From assembly GCA_031179495.1 (NCBI GenBank), contig JAPSHS010000001.1, positions 21,136 through 85,135 on the forward strand: a stretch of DNA of 64,000 nucleotides. The letters are read 5' to 3'. Positions 8,229 to 17,211 of the stretch are shown here, piece by piece (position 1 is the first letter of the stretch; every line of letters starts with the position of its first letter). The notes beneath the pieces were generated by a model. That model was not told the origin of the DNA. It did not search any database and saw only the letters and a program-made list of their open reading frames with translations. A program made the translations under genes and the position numbers. Source of the stretch: Kocuria sp. GTDB lineage: Bacteria > Actinomycetota > Actinomycetes > Actinomycetales > Micrococcaceae.

Positions 8229-9464
8229 GTGCCCGTTCAGCCCTCCGCCCCCGCGCCCGAGCGCGACCGCGTCCCCCAGCAGATCACGGTGCTCATCTCC
8301 GCCGCCTTCGTCATCGCGATCGGCTACGGGATCGTGGCGCCCGTGCTCCCCCAGTTCGCCACGACCTTCGGGGTCGGGGTGGCCGCGGCCTCCGCCGTGG
8401 TCAGCGTCTTCGCCCTCGCCCGCCTGTTCTTCGCCCCGGTGGGCGGACGGATCCTGAACCGGATCGGCGAGCGGCCCACCTACGTGCTGGGCGTGCTCAT
8501 CGTGGCGCTGTCCTCGGCGGCCACCGCGTTCGCCCAGACCTACTGGCAGCTGCTGCTGTTCCGGGGCCTCGGCGGGATCGGGTCGGTGATGTTCACGATC
8601 TCGGCGATGGGCCTCATCGTGCGGCTGGCCCCGCCGCGGATGCGCGGGCGGGTCTCCGGCTACTACGCCTCGGCGTTCCTGGTGGGCGGGGTGCTGGGAC
8701 CGGTGGTCGGCGGCCTGCTCGCCGGGCTCGGGATGCAGGCCCCGTTCCTCATCTACGCCGTCGCTCTGCTCGTGGCGGTGGCCGTGGTGCACTTCCGGCT
8801 CAAGGACGAGGTCCTCGGCACGGGCAGGGACCGGAGGAACCAGCCGGTGATGACCGTGGCCGAGGCTCGCCGGGTGGGCGCCTACCGCTCCGCGCTCGTC
8901 TCCAGCTTCGCCAACGGATGGACCGCCCACGGCATCCGGGTGGCCCTCGTGCCGCTGTTCGCGGTCGCCGTCCTCGGGGCCGGTCCCGCCGTGGCGGGCC
9001 TGGCCCTGGCGGTCTACGCGGCGGGCAACGCGCTGACCCTGCCGGTCACCGGCCGGCTGACCGACCGGTTCGGGCGCAAGCCGCTCGTGCTCACCGGGCT
9101 CCTGGTCAACGGGGTCGCCACCATGGGCCTCGGCCTGGTCCAGGACGTCCCGTGGTTCGTGGTCCTGTCCCTGGTGGCGGGCATGGGCTCCGGGACGATG
9201 AACCCCGGCCAGCAGGCCACCGTGGCCGACGTCATCGGACCGGACCGGGCCGGCGGACCGGTGCTGGCACGGTTCCAGATGAGCTCCGACGCCGGCCAGA
9301 TCCTCGGTCCCGTGGTGGCCGGCGCGCTCGCCGACGCGGCGGGCTTCGGCTGGGCGTTCGGCGTCTCGGGGGCGCTCGTGCTGGTGGCGGCCGGGGCGTG
9401 GCTGCCCGTGCGCGACACCATGGAGCGGCCCGGCGCCGTGGCCGCGCGCCCGGCCGTGCCGTAG
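8229..9464 (+). CDS. Major facilitator superfamily exporter
   Basis: Twelve-helix MFS transporter of 411 residues, likely a proton-coupled drug or metabolite efflux pump. The loop between helices 2 and 3 carries the A-type motif (GGRILNRIGERPTYVLG), and helix 5 has the antiporter signature GPVVGGLLAG. The cytoplasmic half-repeat TGRLTDRFGRKPLVLTG recurs in the second half. GTG 8229 (VPVQPSAPAPERDRV) is the start, giving a short cytoplasmic N-terminus. It ends 10 bp before the smc stop (convergent) with no room for a separate terminator. Substrate unknown. Confidence 0.88.
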   Translation: MPVQPSAPAPERDRVPQQITVLISAAFVIAIGYGIVAPVLPQFATTFGVGVAAASAVVSVFALARLFFAPVGGRILNRIGERPTYVLGVLIVALSSAATAFAQTYWQLLLFRGLGGIGSVMFTISAMGLIVRLAPPRMRGRVSGYYASAFLVGGVLGPVVGGLLAGLGMQAPFLIYAVALLVAVAVVHFRLKDEVLGTGRDRRNQPVMTVAEARRVGAYRSALVSSFANGWTAHGIRVALVPLFAVAVLGAGPAVAGLALAVYAAGNALTLPVTGRLTDRFGRKPLVLTGLLVNGVATMGLGLVQDVPWFVVLSLVAGMGSGTMNPGQQATVADVIGPDRAGGPVLARFQMSSDAGQILGPVVAGALADAAGFGWAFGVSGALVLVAAGAWLPVRDTMERPGAVAARPAVP

Positions 9465-9474
9465 CCCTCCGGGG

Positions 9475-12400
9475 TCAGCGCAGCTCGGCGAGCCGCTGCC
9501 CGACCACGGTGGTCACCCCGTCGCCGCGCATGGCGACGCCGTAGAGGGCGTCGGCGATCTCCATGGTCCGCTTCTGGTGCGTGATGATGATCAGCTGGGA
9601 GGTCTCCTGCAGCTGGCGGAAGATGCTCAGCAGCCGCCCGAGGTTGCGGTCGTCGAGGGCCGCCTCGACCTCGTCCATGACGTAGAAGGGCGAGGGGCGG
9701 GCCTTGAAGATCGCCACCAGCAGCGCCATCGCGGTCAGCGACCGCTCCCCGCCGGAGAGCAGGGACAGCCGCTTGATCTTCTTGCCCGCGGGACGGGCCT
9801 CGACGTCGATGCCGGTGCCGAGCATGTCCGTGGGGTCGGTCAGCCGCAGCCGGCCCTCGCCCCCCGGGAAGAGCGTCGCGAAGACGCCCTCGAACTCGCG
9901 GGCGGTGTCGGCGTAGGCCTCGGTGAAGACCCGTTCCACGTGCTCGTCCACCTCGCGGAGGATGCTGCGCAGGTCCTGCCGGGAGCGCTTCAGGTCCTCG
10001 AGCTGCTCGGCGAGGAAGCGGTGCCGCTCCTCGAGCGCCGCGAACTCCTCCAGCGCCAGCGGGTTCACCCGGCCCAGCGAGGCCAGCTCCTTCTCGGCGC
10101 GGCGCAGCCGCTTCTCCTGCTCGGCGCGCACGAAGGGCCCGCCCTCCGCGCCACCGGACAGGGCGTCCCGCCCCCCGCCGGCGTCCTCCGGTCCCGCCGC
10201 GTCCGTCCGTGCGGCGGGGTCCGGGATCGGCAGGTGCGGCCCGTAGTGCTCCACGAGCGCGTCCGGGGTGAGCCCCAGCTCCTCGAGGGAGCGCTCCTCC
10301 AGTGCCTGGATGCGGGCGCGCTGCTGCGTCCGGGCCAGCTCGTCCCGGTGCACGGAGTCGGTGAGCTCGGCGACCCGGGCGGCGAGCCGGTCGTCGGCGG
10401 CCCGCAGCTCCGCGAGCTCCGCGTCCAGCCCGGCGCGCACGGCCTCGGCCCGGTCCCGGTCCCGGGCGGCGGCGGCCACGGACGCCTCGACGTGCAGCAG
10501 CATCCGCTCGGCCGCGGTGAGCACGGCCTCGGCGGTGCAGGCCTGGAGCCGGCGGCGCCGCGCCCGGCGCTCGGCCTCCTCCCGCGCCCGGCGCTCGGTG
10601 GCGGCGGCCCGTTCCTGGGAGGCGGCGCGGTTGCCCAGGGCGCGGGCCTGCTCCTCGAGGGAGCGCAGGGCCAGCCGGGCCTCGGTCTCGGCGGTGCGGG
10701 CGGCCGTGGCGGCGCGGTGCAGCGCGTCGCGGCGGGCGGCGGCCTCCAGCTGGGCGTCCTCGGTGTCCTCCGCGCCGAGGTCCTCGGCGGCCTCGAGCCG
10801 CTCGACGACCTCGCGCAGCCGCTGCTGCTCCCCGGCCAGGTGACGGTCCGCGGCCGCGACCTGCTCCCGGGAACGGCCGGTCTCCGCCTCGGCTGACTCC
10901 AGCACGGCCCGGACCCGGGCCAGCTCGGAGCCGGTCCGCTCGGCCGCCCGCTCCGCGGAGCGCGCGGCCACCGCGGCCTCCCGGGCGCGCTCGCGGGCGG
11001 TCTCGCGCAGCTGCGCGGCCGCGCGCGCCGCGGCCCCGGCACGGTCGAGGGACGCGGCGAGCCGGGTCAGCTCCTGCTCGGCCCGCTCGGCGGCGGCGCG
11101 GGTCTCGAGCGTGCCGGCCGCCTCGGCGGCCCCGCCCCAGGCGCTGGCGGCGGTGAACACGTCGCCGTCGCGGGTCACCGCGGTCAGCTCCGGCCGGGCG
11201 GCCACGATCCGGGCCGCCGTGGCCGGGTCCTCCGTGAGCACGGTGCCGGCCAGCAGGGCGCGGACCGCGGCCGCGCCGCGGACCGCGCCGTCGTCCCCGG
11301 CCGCCGCCCGGGCGCCGGGGACGAGGACCGCGTCGGCGGGCCGGACCCCGGGCAGGTCGGGGACGGCCGGGGCCGGTGCGGCCGGGCCGGGGTCGCCGGC
11401 GACGAGGAGGTGGACCCGGCCCACGCCGTGGCCGCGCAGGTCCTCGAACACCGAGACGGCGGCACCGTGGGAGCGCACGGCGAGAGCCTCCGCGAGCGGG
11501 CCCAGCGCGGCGGTCACGGCCCGCTCCCAGCCGGGCTCGACGCCCACGAGGTCGGCGACGGCGCCCTGCACGACGTCCGCGTGCCGCTCCCGGACGGCCG
11601 CCGAGCCGTCGGGCTGGTGCAGGCCCGCCCGCAGGGTCTCGGCGCGGGCCCGCTGGGCGTCGTGGGCGCGCAGCAGCTCCTGCGCGGCGCCCTCCGCCGC
11701 CCGGGCGGCCGAGCGTGCGTCGCCGGCCGCGGCCTCCGCCTCCTCGTGCTCCGCGCGCGCCCGCTCGGCGGCCCCGGCCGCGTCCCGGGCGGCCAGCGCG
11801 AGGCCGTCGGCCTCCGTGCCGGCCCGCGCCCGGCGCTCCCCGGCCTCCGCGTGGGTGGCGCGCAGCCGGGCGAGCTCGTTCTCGGCCGCCTCCACCCGGG
11901 AGCGGGCCGCCGTGACGGCGCCCGTCAGCCGGGCCAGGCCCTCCCGCCGGTCGGCGGCGGCCCGGAGCAGGCCGGTGGCCTCGGCGTCCTGGGCGCGTGC
12001 GGCGGCCTCGGCGTCCTCCCGGTCCTGGATGGCCGCGGCGAGCGCGTCCGTGGCGGCCTCGACCCGGCCCAGGAGCCCCTCCAGCTCCTCCCGGGTGCGG
12101 GCGGCCTGGGCCGCGAGCCGCTCCGGGTCCCGGGCCGGCTCGGGCGGCTCGGGACCCGGGCCCAGCAGGCGGCGGCGCTCCGCGGCCAGCGAGGCCAGCG
12201 AGCGGTAGCGCTCCTGCACCGCGGTGAGCCGGTACCACGTGTCCCGGGCGGCGTTGAGCGCGGGGGTCGCCTGCGCGGCGCGGGCCTCGACGTCGGCCTG
12301 CCGGGCGCGCCCGGCGCCGAGGCCCTGCTCGGCCTCGGCCCGCTGGGCGCGCAGCCGGCGCTCGAGGTCCTCGTCGGCCGCGAGGGACGTGCGCGCCCGG

Positions 12401-13104
12401 ACGAGGTCGTCGGCGAGCAGCCGGGCCCGGGCGTCGCGGACGTCGTGCTGGATCCGCTGGGCACGGCGGGCCACCCGCGCCTGCCGGCCCAGCGGGGTGA
12501 GCTGACGGCGGATCTCCGCGGTGAGGTCCTCGAGCCGGTCCAGGTTGGCCTGCATCGACTCGAGCTTGCGCAGCGTGCGCTCCTTGCGGCGGCGGTGCTT
12601 CAGGATCCCGGAGGCCTCCTCGACGAAGCCGCGGCGCTCCTCGGGGCTCGCGTGCAGGATGCGGTCGAGCTGGCCCTGTCCCACGATGACGTGCATCTCG
12701 CGGCCGAGCCCCGAGTCGGAGAGCAGCTCCTGGATGTCGAGCAGCCGGCAGGCCCGCCCGTTGACGGCGTACTCGGAGCCCCCCGAGCGGAAGAGCGTGC
12801 GGGAGATCGTGACCTCGGAGTACTCGATCGGCAGGGCGCCGTCGGCGTTGTCGATGGTCAGCGAGACGTGGGCGCGGCCGAGCGGGGCGCGCCCGGCGGT
12901 GCCCGCGAAGATGACGTCCTCCATCCTGCCGCCGCGCAGCGACTTCGCGCCCTGCTCCCCCATCACCCACGAGAGGGCGTCGACCACGTTGGACTTGCCC
13001 GAGCCGTTGGGTCCGACGACGGCGGTGACCCCGGGCTCGAACTCGAAGGTGGTGGCCGAGGCGAAGGACTTGAACCCCCGCACGGTCAGGGTCTTCAGGT
13101 GCAC
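9475..13104 (-). CDS. smc: Chromosome segregation ATPase SMC
   Basis: Condensin-type ATPase that organises and segregates the chromosome with ScpA/ScpB. The 1209 residues show Walker A GPNGSGKSN at 31-39, two long coiled-coil arms flanking a hinge at about 500-660, the signature LSGGERSLTAM and Walker B FYVMDEVEAALDD near the C-terminus. GTG 13104 (VHLKTLTVRGFKSFAS) is the canonical SMC N-terminus and has AGGAGA about 10 nt upstream. A candidate -10 (TACAGT, complement of 13150-13155) lies 46 bp upstream. In many Micrococcales smc sits between mutM and ftsY; here the ole operon intervenes on the mutM side. Confidence 0.97.
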   Translation of the reverse strand: MHLKTLTVRGFKSFASATTFEFEPGVTAVVGPNGSGKSNVVDALSWVMGEQGAKSLRGGRMEDVIFAGTAGRAPLGRAHVSLTIDNADGALPIEYSEVTISRTLFRSGGSEYAVNGRACRLLDIQELLSDSGLGREMHVIVGQGQLDRILHASPEERRGFVEEASGILKHRRRKERTLRKLESMQANLDRLEDLTAEIRRQLTPLGRQARVARRAQRIQHDVRDARARLLADDLVRARTSLAADEDLERRLRAQRAEAEQGLGAGRARQADVEARAAQATPALNAARDTWYRLTAVQERYRSLASLAAERRRLLGPGPEPPEPARDPERLAAQAARTREELEGLLGRVEAATDALAAAIQDREDAEAAARAQDAEATGLLRAAADRREGLARLTGAVTAARSRVEAAENELARLRATHAEAGERRARAGTEADGLALAARDAAGAAERARAEHEEAEAAAGDARSAARAAEGAAQELLRAHDAQRARAETLRAGLHQPDGSAAVRERHADVVQGAVADLVGVEPGWERAVTAALGPLAEALAVRSHGAAVSVFEDLRGHGVGRVHLLVAGDPGPAAPAPAVPDLPGVRPADAVLVPGARAAAGDDGAVRGAAAVRALLAGTVLTEDPATAARIVAARPELTAVTRDGDVFTAASAWGGAAEAAGTLETRAAAERAEQELTRLAASLDRAGAAARAAAQLRETARERAREAAVAARSAERAAERTGSELARVRAVLESAEAETGRSREQVAAADRHLAGEQQRLREVVERLEAAEDLGAEDTEDAQLEAAARRDALHRAATAARTAETEARLALRSLEEQARALGNRAASQERAAATERRAREEAERRARRRRLQACTAEAVLTAAERMLLHVEASVAAAARDRDRAEAVRAGLDAELAELRAADDRLAARVAELTDSVHRDELARTQQRARIQALEERSLEELGLTPDALVEHYGPHLPIPDPAARTDAAGPEDAGGGRDALSGGAEGGPFVRAEQEKRLRRAEKELASLGRVNPLALEEFAALEERHRFLAEQLEDLKRSRQDLRSILREVDEHVERVFTEAYADTAREFEGVFATLFPGGEGRLRLTDPTDMLGTGIDVEARPAGKKIKRLSLLSGGERSLTAMALLVAIFKARPSPFYVMDEVEAALDDRNLGRLLSIFRQLQETSQLIIITHQKRTMEIADALYGVAMRGDGVTTVVGQRLAELR

Positions 13105-13246
13105 GGGCGGCCGGTCTCCTGGGGTGGGGAAGCGTCGGGGGTCGCATCCACTGTACTCGGGCGCGCTCCCGGGTCGGCCGCGCCGCCCGCCTTCGCCGCG
13201 GCCGGCGGAAAAGGTAAGCCTACAGAGAAACGCCGGGGTCCGAGCA

Positions 13247-13272
13247 CCGGTCCCGGGACCGGCCGGTAGACT
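13247..13272 (+). promoter_or_regulatory. Candidate oleA promoter with overlapping palindrome
   Basis: A TAGACT hexamer at 13267-13272 resembles a -10 element about 90 bp before the oleA start. Immediately upstream, 13247-13262 is a perfect 16-bp palindrome centred on CCCGGG, positioned where a -35 or operator would be. In a genome this GC-rich the palindrome could be chance. Confidence 0.3.
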
Positions 13273-13363
13273 GACCGCGACCAGCACGACCTGCCCTCCC
13301 CGTGACCGCGCCCCCGGGCCCCGGACGGGGTCGTCGGCGAGCCCCTAACGAAAGCCAGAGACC

Positions 13364-14389
13364 TTGACCGGTAATTCCACGATCCGTCACCAGAACGCCG
13401 CCCTCCTGGCCATCACCAAGGTGGAGGCCGACGAGGTGGTCCCCTCGTCGCGGTCCGACGAGATCCTCGAGGAGACCTTCGCGAGACTCAAGATGCCCAA
13501 GGGGCTGCTCCAGCGGCTGGCAGGTGTGAACGAGCGGCGCGAGTGGGCGCCGGGACGGCACTTCTCGGACGGCGCCGTGGAGGCGGGGGTGGCCGCGATG
13601 GAGCAGGCCGGCGTCCGCCCGGACCAGGTCGGGCTGCTGATCAACGCCTCGGTGACCCGCGACGGCTACGAGCCCGCGGTCTCCGTGGCCGTCCACCACC
13701 GGCTCGGCCTGTCCCCGTCGGCCCTGAACTTCGACGTGACCAACGCCTGCCTGGGCTTCGTCAACGCCCTCACCATCGCCTCGTCGATGATCGACTCCGG
13801 CGCGATCGAGTACGCCGTGGTGATCGCCGGGGAGGACCCCACCCCGTGGCACCGCGAGACCTACGAGCGGCTGCAGGCCCCGGACGTCACCCGGGACCAG
13901 GTGGTGCGCGAGTTCGCCACGCTGACCCTGGGCTGCGGCGCGGCCGCGGCGGTCGTCGGCCCCACCGGCCGGCACCCCGAGGGGCACCGCATCGCCGGGT
14001 CCGTGGCCCGCTCCGCGACCCAGCACCACGGGCTGTGCATCGGCGGCTTCGACGGCATGTACACCGACGCGACCGGCCTGCTCAAGCACGGGGTGGGCCT
14101 GCTCGTGGACGCCTGGCACGACGCCCACCGGGACGGCTGGGACTGGACCGACATGGACCGCTACATCGCCCACCAGGTCTCCACGTCCCACACCAACAAG
14201 CTGCTCGAGGACGTCGGGATCGACCCGGACCGCTTCCCGGTGACGTTCCCGTTCTGGGGCAACGTGGCGGCCGCCGCCCTGCCGATGACCCTCGCCCTGG
14301 AGGCCGAGCAGCTCGAGGCCGGCCACCGCGTCCTCCTCCTGGGCGTCGGCTCCGGGCTGAACTCGACCTACATGGAGATCGACTGGTGA
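13364..14389 (+). CDS. oleA: OleA, acyl-CoA condensing thiolase (head-to-head olefin synthesis)
   Basis: Joins two fatty acyl-CoAs in a non-decarboxylative Claisen condensation to a 2-alkyl-3-ketoalkanoate, the first step of long-chain olefin synthesis. It is a thiolase-superfamily protein of 341 residues with the catalytic Cys129 in TNACLGFVNA, His270 in YIAHQVSTSH and Asn300 in FWGNVAAAA. The start is TTG 13364 (MTGNSTIRHQNAALL), matching the N-terminus of ketoacyl-synthase III-like proteins. It is followed by oleBC (65 bp) and oleD. KasIII/FabH is the alternative by fold, but the neighbours decide for OleA. Confidence 0.95.
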   Translation: MTGNSTIRHQNAALLAITKVEADEVVPSSRSDEILEETFARLKMPKGLLQRLAGVNERREWAPGRHFSDGAVEAGVAAMEQAGVRPDQVGLLINASVTRDGYEPAVSVAVHHRLGLSPSALNFDVTNACLGFVNALTIASSMIDSGAIEYAVVIAGEDPTPWHRETYERLQAPDVTRDQVVREFATLTLGCGAAAAVVGPTGRHPEGHRIAGSVARSATQHHGLCIGGFDGMYTDATGLLKHGVGLLVDAWHDAHRDGWDWTDMDRYIAHQVSTSHTNKLLEDVGIDPDRFPVTFPFWGNVAAAALPMTLALEAEQLEAGHRVLLLGVGSGLNSTYMEIDW

Positions 14390-14454
14390 TCCCCCGGCGC
14401 TGAGCGCCGCCCGACCGCACCCGCCAGACCGCAGCCGACGAGGAGCCCACGACC

Positions 14455-17211
14455 ATGGCACGCAGACGACCGTCCACGACCCCCCAGCACGAAGGGCCGG
14501 ACGCGGCGCGGCTGCCCATGACGGAGGTGCCCCTGCCCGGGGTGGACCCGGCCTGGTCCCGCACGGTCACGGTCGCCTCCACCGCCCCCGTGGAGCCCGT
14601 GCCCGGCCGGCGCCGCCGCTGGCACCTCCTGGACAACGCCGCCTCGCTGGAGGCCGCCGGGCTCACCCCCCGGGGGACGGTGCTCGCCGTGCACGGCAAT
14701 CCCACCTGGTCCTACCTGTGGCGGGACGTGCTGGCCGCCGGCCTCGACCCCGACAACCCCTGGCGGGTCGTGGCCGTGGACCAGCTCGACATGGGCTTCT
14801 CCGAGCGGACCGGGCTCTTCCGCCGCCTCGACGACCGGGTCCGGGACCTGGCCGACCTCACCGCCGCGCTGGGCCTCGACGACGCGACGACGCCGGTGGT
14901 GACCCTCGCCCACGACTGGGGCGGGCTCGTCTCCTCCGGCTGGGCGCTGGAGCACCCGGCCGTGCACCGCGGGGTGGTCCTCACCAATACCGCCGTCCAC
15001 CACGACGGCTCCGAGGAGATCCCCGCCTCCCTGCGCCTGGCGCTGGCCCCGGCCGCCCACGGCCTGCTCACCGAGCGGACCACGGCCTTCCTCGACGTCG
15101 CGCTGGCGCTGGCGGACCCGTCGCTGCCCCCGGAGGTCCGGGCGGCCTACCGCGCGCCGTACGCCACGAGCGCCCGGCGCGAGCCGATCCGCAACTTCGT
15201 GGCCGACATCCCGGTCCCCGCGGACCACCCCTCCCACGCGCGCTTCGAGCAGATCGCCGCCGGCGTGGCCGGCCTGGACGTCCCCGCCCTGTTCCTGTGG
15301 GGCACCGGGGACCCGGTCTTCCAGGAGCGCTACCTCCAGGACCTCGTGCGGCGGATGCCGCACGCCGACGTCCACCGCTACGAGGGCGCCCAGCACCTGC
15401 TGCCCGAGGCCCGGGACATCGCCGGCCCGGTCATGGACTGGCTCGCCGACCGCTTCGGGGGCGGCCCCACCCGGCGGGAGCTGCACCTGCAGCGCCGCGC
15501 CACGGCCCGGGGCGCCCACGTCCCCTTCGCCGCGGAGCTCGACGAGCGGCGCGCCGACCCCGGCCCGGCCGTGGTCGACATGGCCCCCAGCTCCGCGGCC
15601 ACGGGGGCGCGGGCCCACGTGGCGCCCGTGCGGGCGAGCCTGAGCTGGGCGGAGCTGGCCGACCGGGTGGACCGCCTCGCCGCCGGGCTGCTCGGCATCG
15701 GCGTGCGCCCCGGGGACCGGGTGAACCTCATGGTCCCGCCCGGCTCCGAGCTCACCGCGCTGGTCTACGCCTGCCTGCGCGTCGGCGCCGTCGTCGTCGT
15801 GGCGGACACCGGGCTGGGCCCCAAGGGCCTCACCCGGGCGCTCAAGGGCGCCGGACCGGACTGGCTCGTGGGCATCCGCAAGGCCCTGGTGGCCGGACGG
15901 GCGCTGGGCTGGCCGGGCACCCGGATCTCCCTGGAGCGCCTCGACCCCGTCTCCCGCCGTGCCCTCGGCGTGGCCCACGACGTCCCCGGCCTGCTGGAGT
16001 CCGCGCCCCGCGCGGACCTGCCCGCATCGGACGCCGACGCGGACGCCGTGGTGCTGTTCACCTCCGGGTCCACCGGTCCCGCCAAGGGCGTGGTCTACAC
16101 CCACCGGCAGCTCTCCGCGATGCGGGACGCCGTGCGCGGGACCTACGACCTGGCCGCCGGCACGGGCCTCGTCGCGGGCTTCGCGCCGTTCGCCCTGCTC
16201 GGGCCCGCGATGGGGACCACCTCCGTGACCCCCGACATGGACGTCACCGCGCCGAAGACCCTGACCGCCCGTGCCCTGGCCGACGCCGCGTCGGCGATCC
16301 GGGCGACCGCCGTGTTCCTGTCCCCGGCCGCGATCACGAACGTCCTCGCCACCCAGGACGCGCTCGACGAGGGCCGGCGGCAGGCCCTGGCCCGCGTGGA
16401 GCTGGTGCTCTCCGCCGGGGCCCCGCTGCCGGAGCCGCTGCTGGAGCGGCTCCAGGCGCTGGTGCCCGCCGCGACGCTGCACACCCCCTACGGCATGACG
16501 GAGGGGCTGCCGCTCACGGACGTGACCCTCGGCACGATCCGGCAGGCGGGCCGGGACAGCCGCGCGGCGGGTGCCGCCGTGGCCGGGGCGGGCAACGGCG
16601 TGTGCGTGGGCACTGCGGTGCACGGGGCCGAGCTCGGCGTCACCGCCCTGCGCGCGGACGGCGCCCCGGGCGACGAGGTCACCACGGGGCCGGGGGTCAC
16701 CGGCGAGATCGTCGCCCGCGCCCCGCACGTCAAGGACCGCTACGACCGGCTGTGGGCCACGGAGCACCTCAGCACCCAGCTGCCCGGCTGGCACCGCACC
16801 GGGGACGTCGGCCACTTCGACGCCGCCGGCCGGCTGTGGGTGGAGGGCCGTCTCGCCCACGTGATCGTGTCCGCCGGGGGCGTGCTGACGCCCGTCGCCG
16901 CCGAGCACGCCGCGCAGGCCGTGCCCGGGGTCGGTCGCGTCGCCGTCGTCGGCGTCGGTCCGGTGGGCCGGCAGGTCCCCGTGGCGGTCGCGGAGACCGT
17001 CCCGCCCGCTGCGCGGCCCGGCCCCGCGGACCCCCTGCTGGCGGGCGCCGTGCGGGAGGCCGTGCGGGAGGCCACCGGCATGGACCTGGCGGCCGTGCTC
17101 GTGCTCCCGGAGCACCCCACCGACATCCGGCACAACTCCAAGATCGACCGAGCCCTGCTGGCCGGGTGGGCGGACGCCGCCCTGGCCGGAGGAAGGATCA
17201 GGAACCCGTGA
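14455..17211 (+). CDS. oleBC: OleBC fusion: beta-lactone decarboxylase plus beta-lactone synthetase
   Basis: A 918-residue bifunctional enzyme. Residues about 25-335 form an alpha/beta hydrolase of the haloalkane-dehalogenase type (OleB): HGNPTWSYLW oxyanion region, nucleophile Asp154 in AHDWGG, and His314 in EGAQHLLPE. It converts the beta-lactone to a cis-olefin and CO2. Residues about 350-918 form an AMP-dependent synthetase (OleC) with the phosphate loop LFTSGSTGPAKGV at 534-546, TPYGMTEGLP and WHRTGDVGHFD; it makes the beta-lactone from the beta-hydroxy acid using ATP. In gammaproteobacteria these are separate genes; the fusion is typical of actinobacteria such as Micrococcus. Its TGA overlaps the oleD GTG. 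Confidence 0.95.
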   Translation: MARRRPSTTPQHEGPDAARLPMTEVPLPGVDPAWSRTVTVASTAPVEPVPGRRRRWHLLDNAASLEAAGLTPRGTVLAVHGNPTWSYLWRDVLAAGLDPDNPWRVVAVDQLDMGFSERTGLFRRLDDRVRDLADLTAALGLDDATTPVVTLAHDWGGLVSSGWALEHPAVHRGVVLTNTAVHHDGSEEIPASLRLALAPAAHGLLTERTTAFLDVALALADPSLPPEVRAAYRAPYATSARREPIRNFVADIPVPADHPSHARFEQIAAGVAGLDVPALFLWGTGDPVFQERYLQDLVRRMPHADVHRYEGAQHLLPEARDIAGPVMDWLADRFGGGPTRRELHLQRRATARGAHVPFAAELDERRADPGPAVVDMAPSSAATGARAHVAPVRASLSWAELADRVDRLAAGLLGIGVRPGDRVNLMVPPGSELTALVYACLRVGAVVVVADTGLGPKGLTRALKGAGPDWLVGIRKALVAGRALGWPGTRISLERLDPVSRRALGVAHDVPGLLESAPRADLPASDADADAVVLFTSGSTGPAKGVVYTHRQLSAMRDAVRGTYDLAAGTGLVAGFAPFALLGPAMGTTSVTPDMDVTAPKTLTARALADAASAIRATAVFLSPAAITNVLATQDALDEGRRQALARVELVLSAGAPLPEPLLERLQALVPAATLHTPYGMTEGLPLTDVTLGTIRQAGRDSRAAGAAVAGAGNGVCVGTAVHGAELGVTALRADGAPGDEVTTGPGVTGEIVARAPHVKDRYDRLWATEHLSTQLPGWHRTGDVGHFDAAGRLWVEGRLAHVIVSAGGVLTPVAAEHAAQAVPGVGRVAVVGVGPVGRQVPVAVAETVPPAARPGPADPLLAGAVREAVREATGMDLAAVLVLPEHPTDIRHNSKIDRALLAGWADAALAGGRIRNP

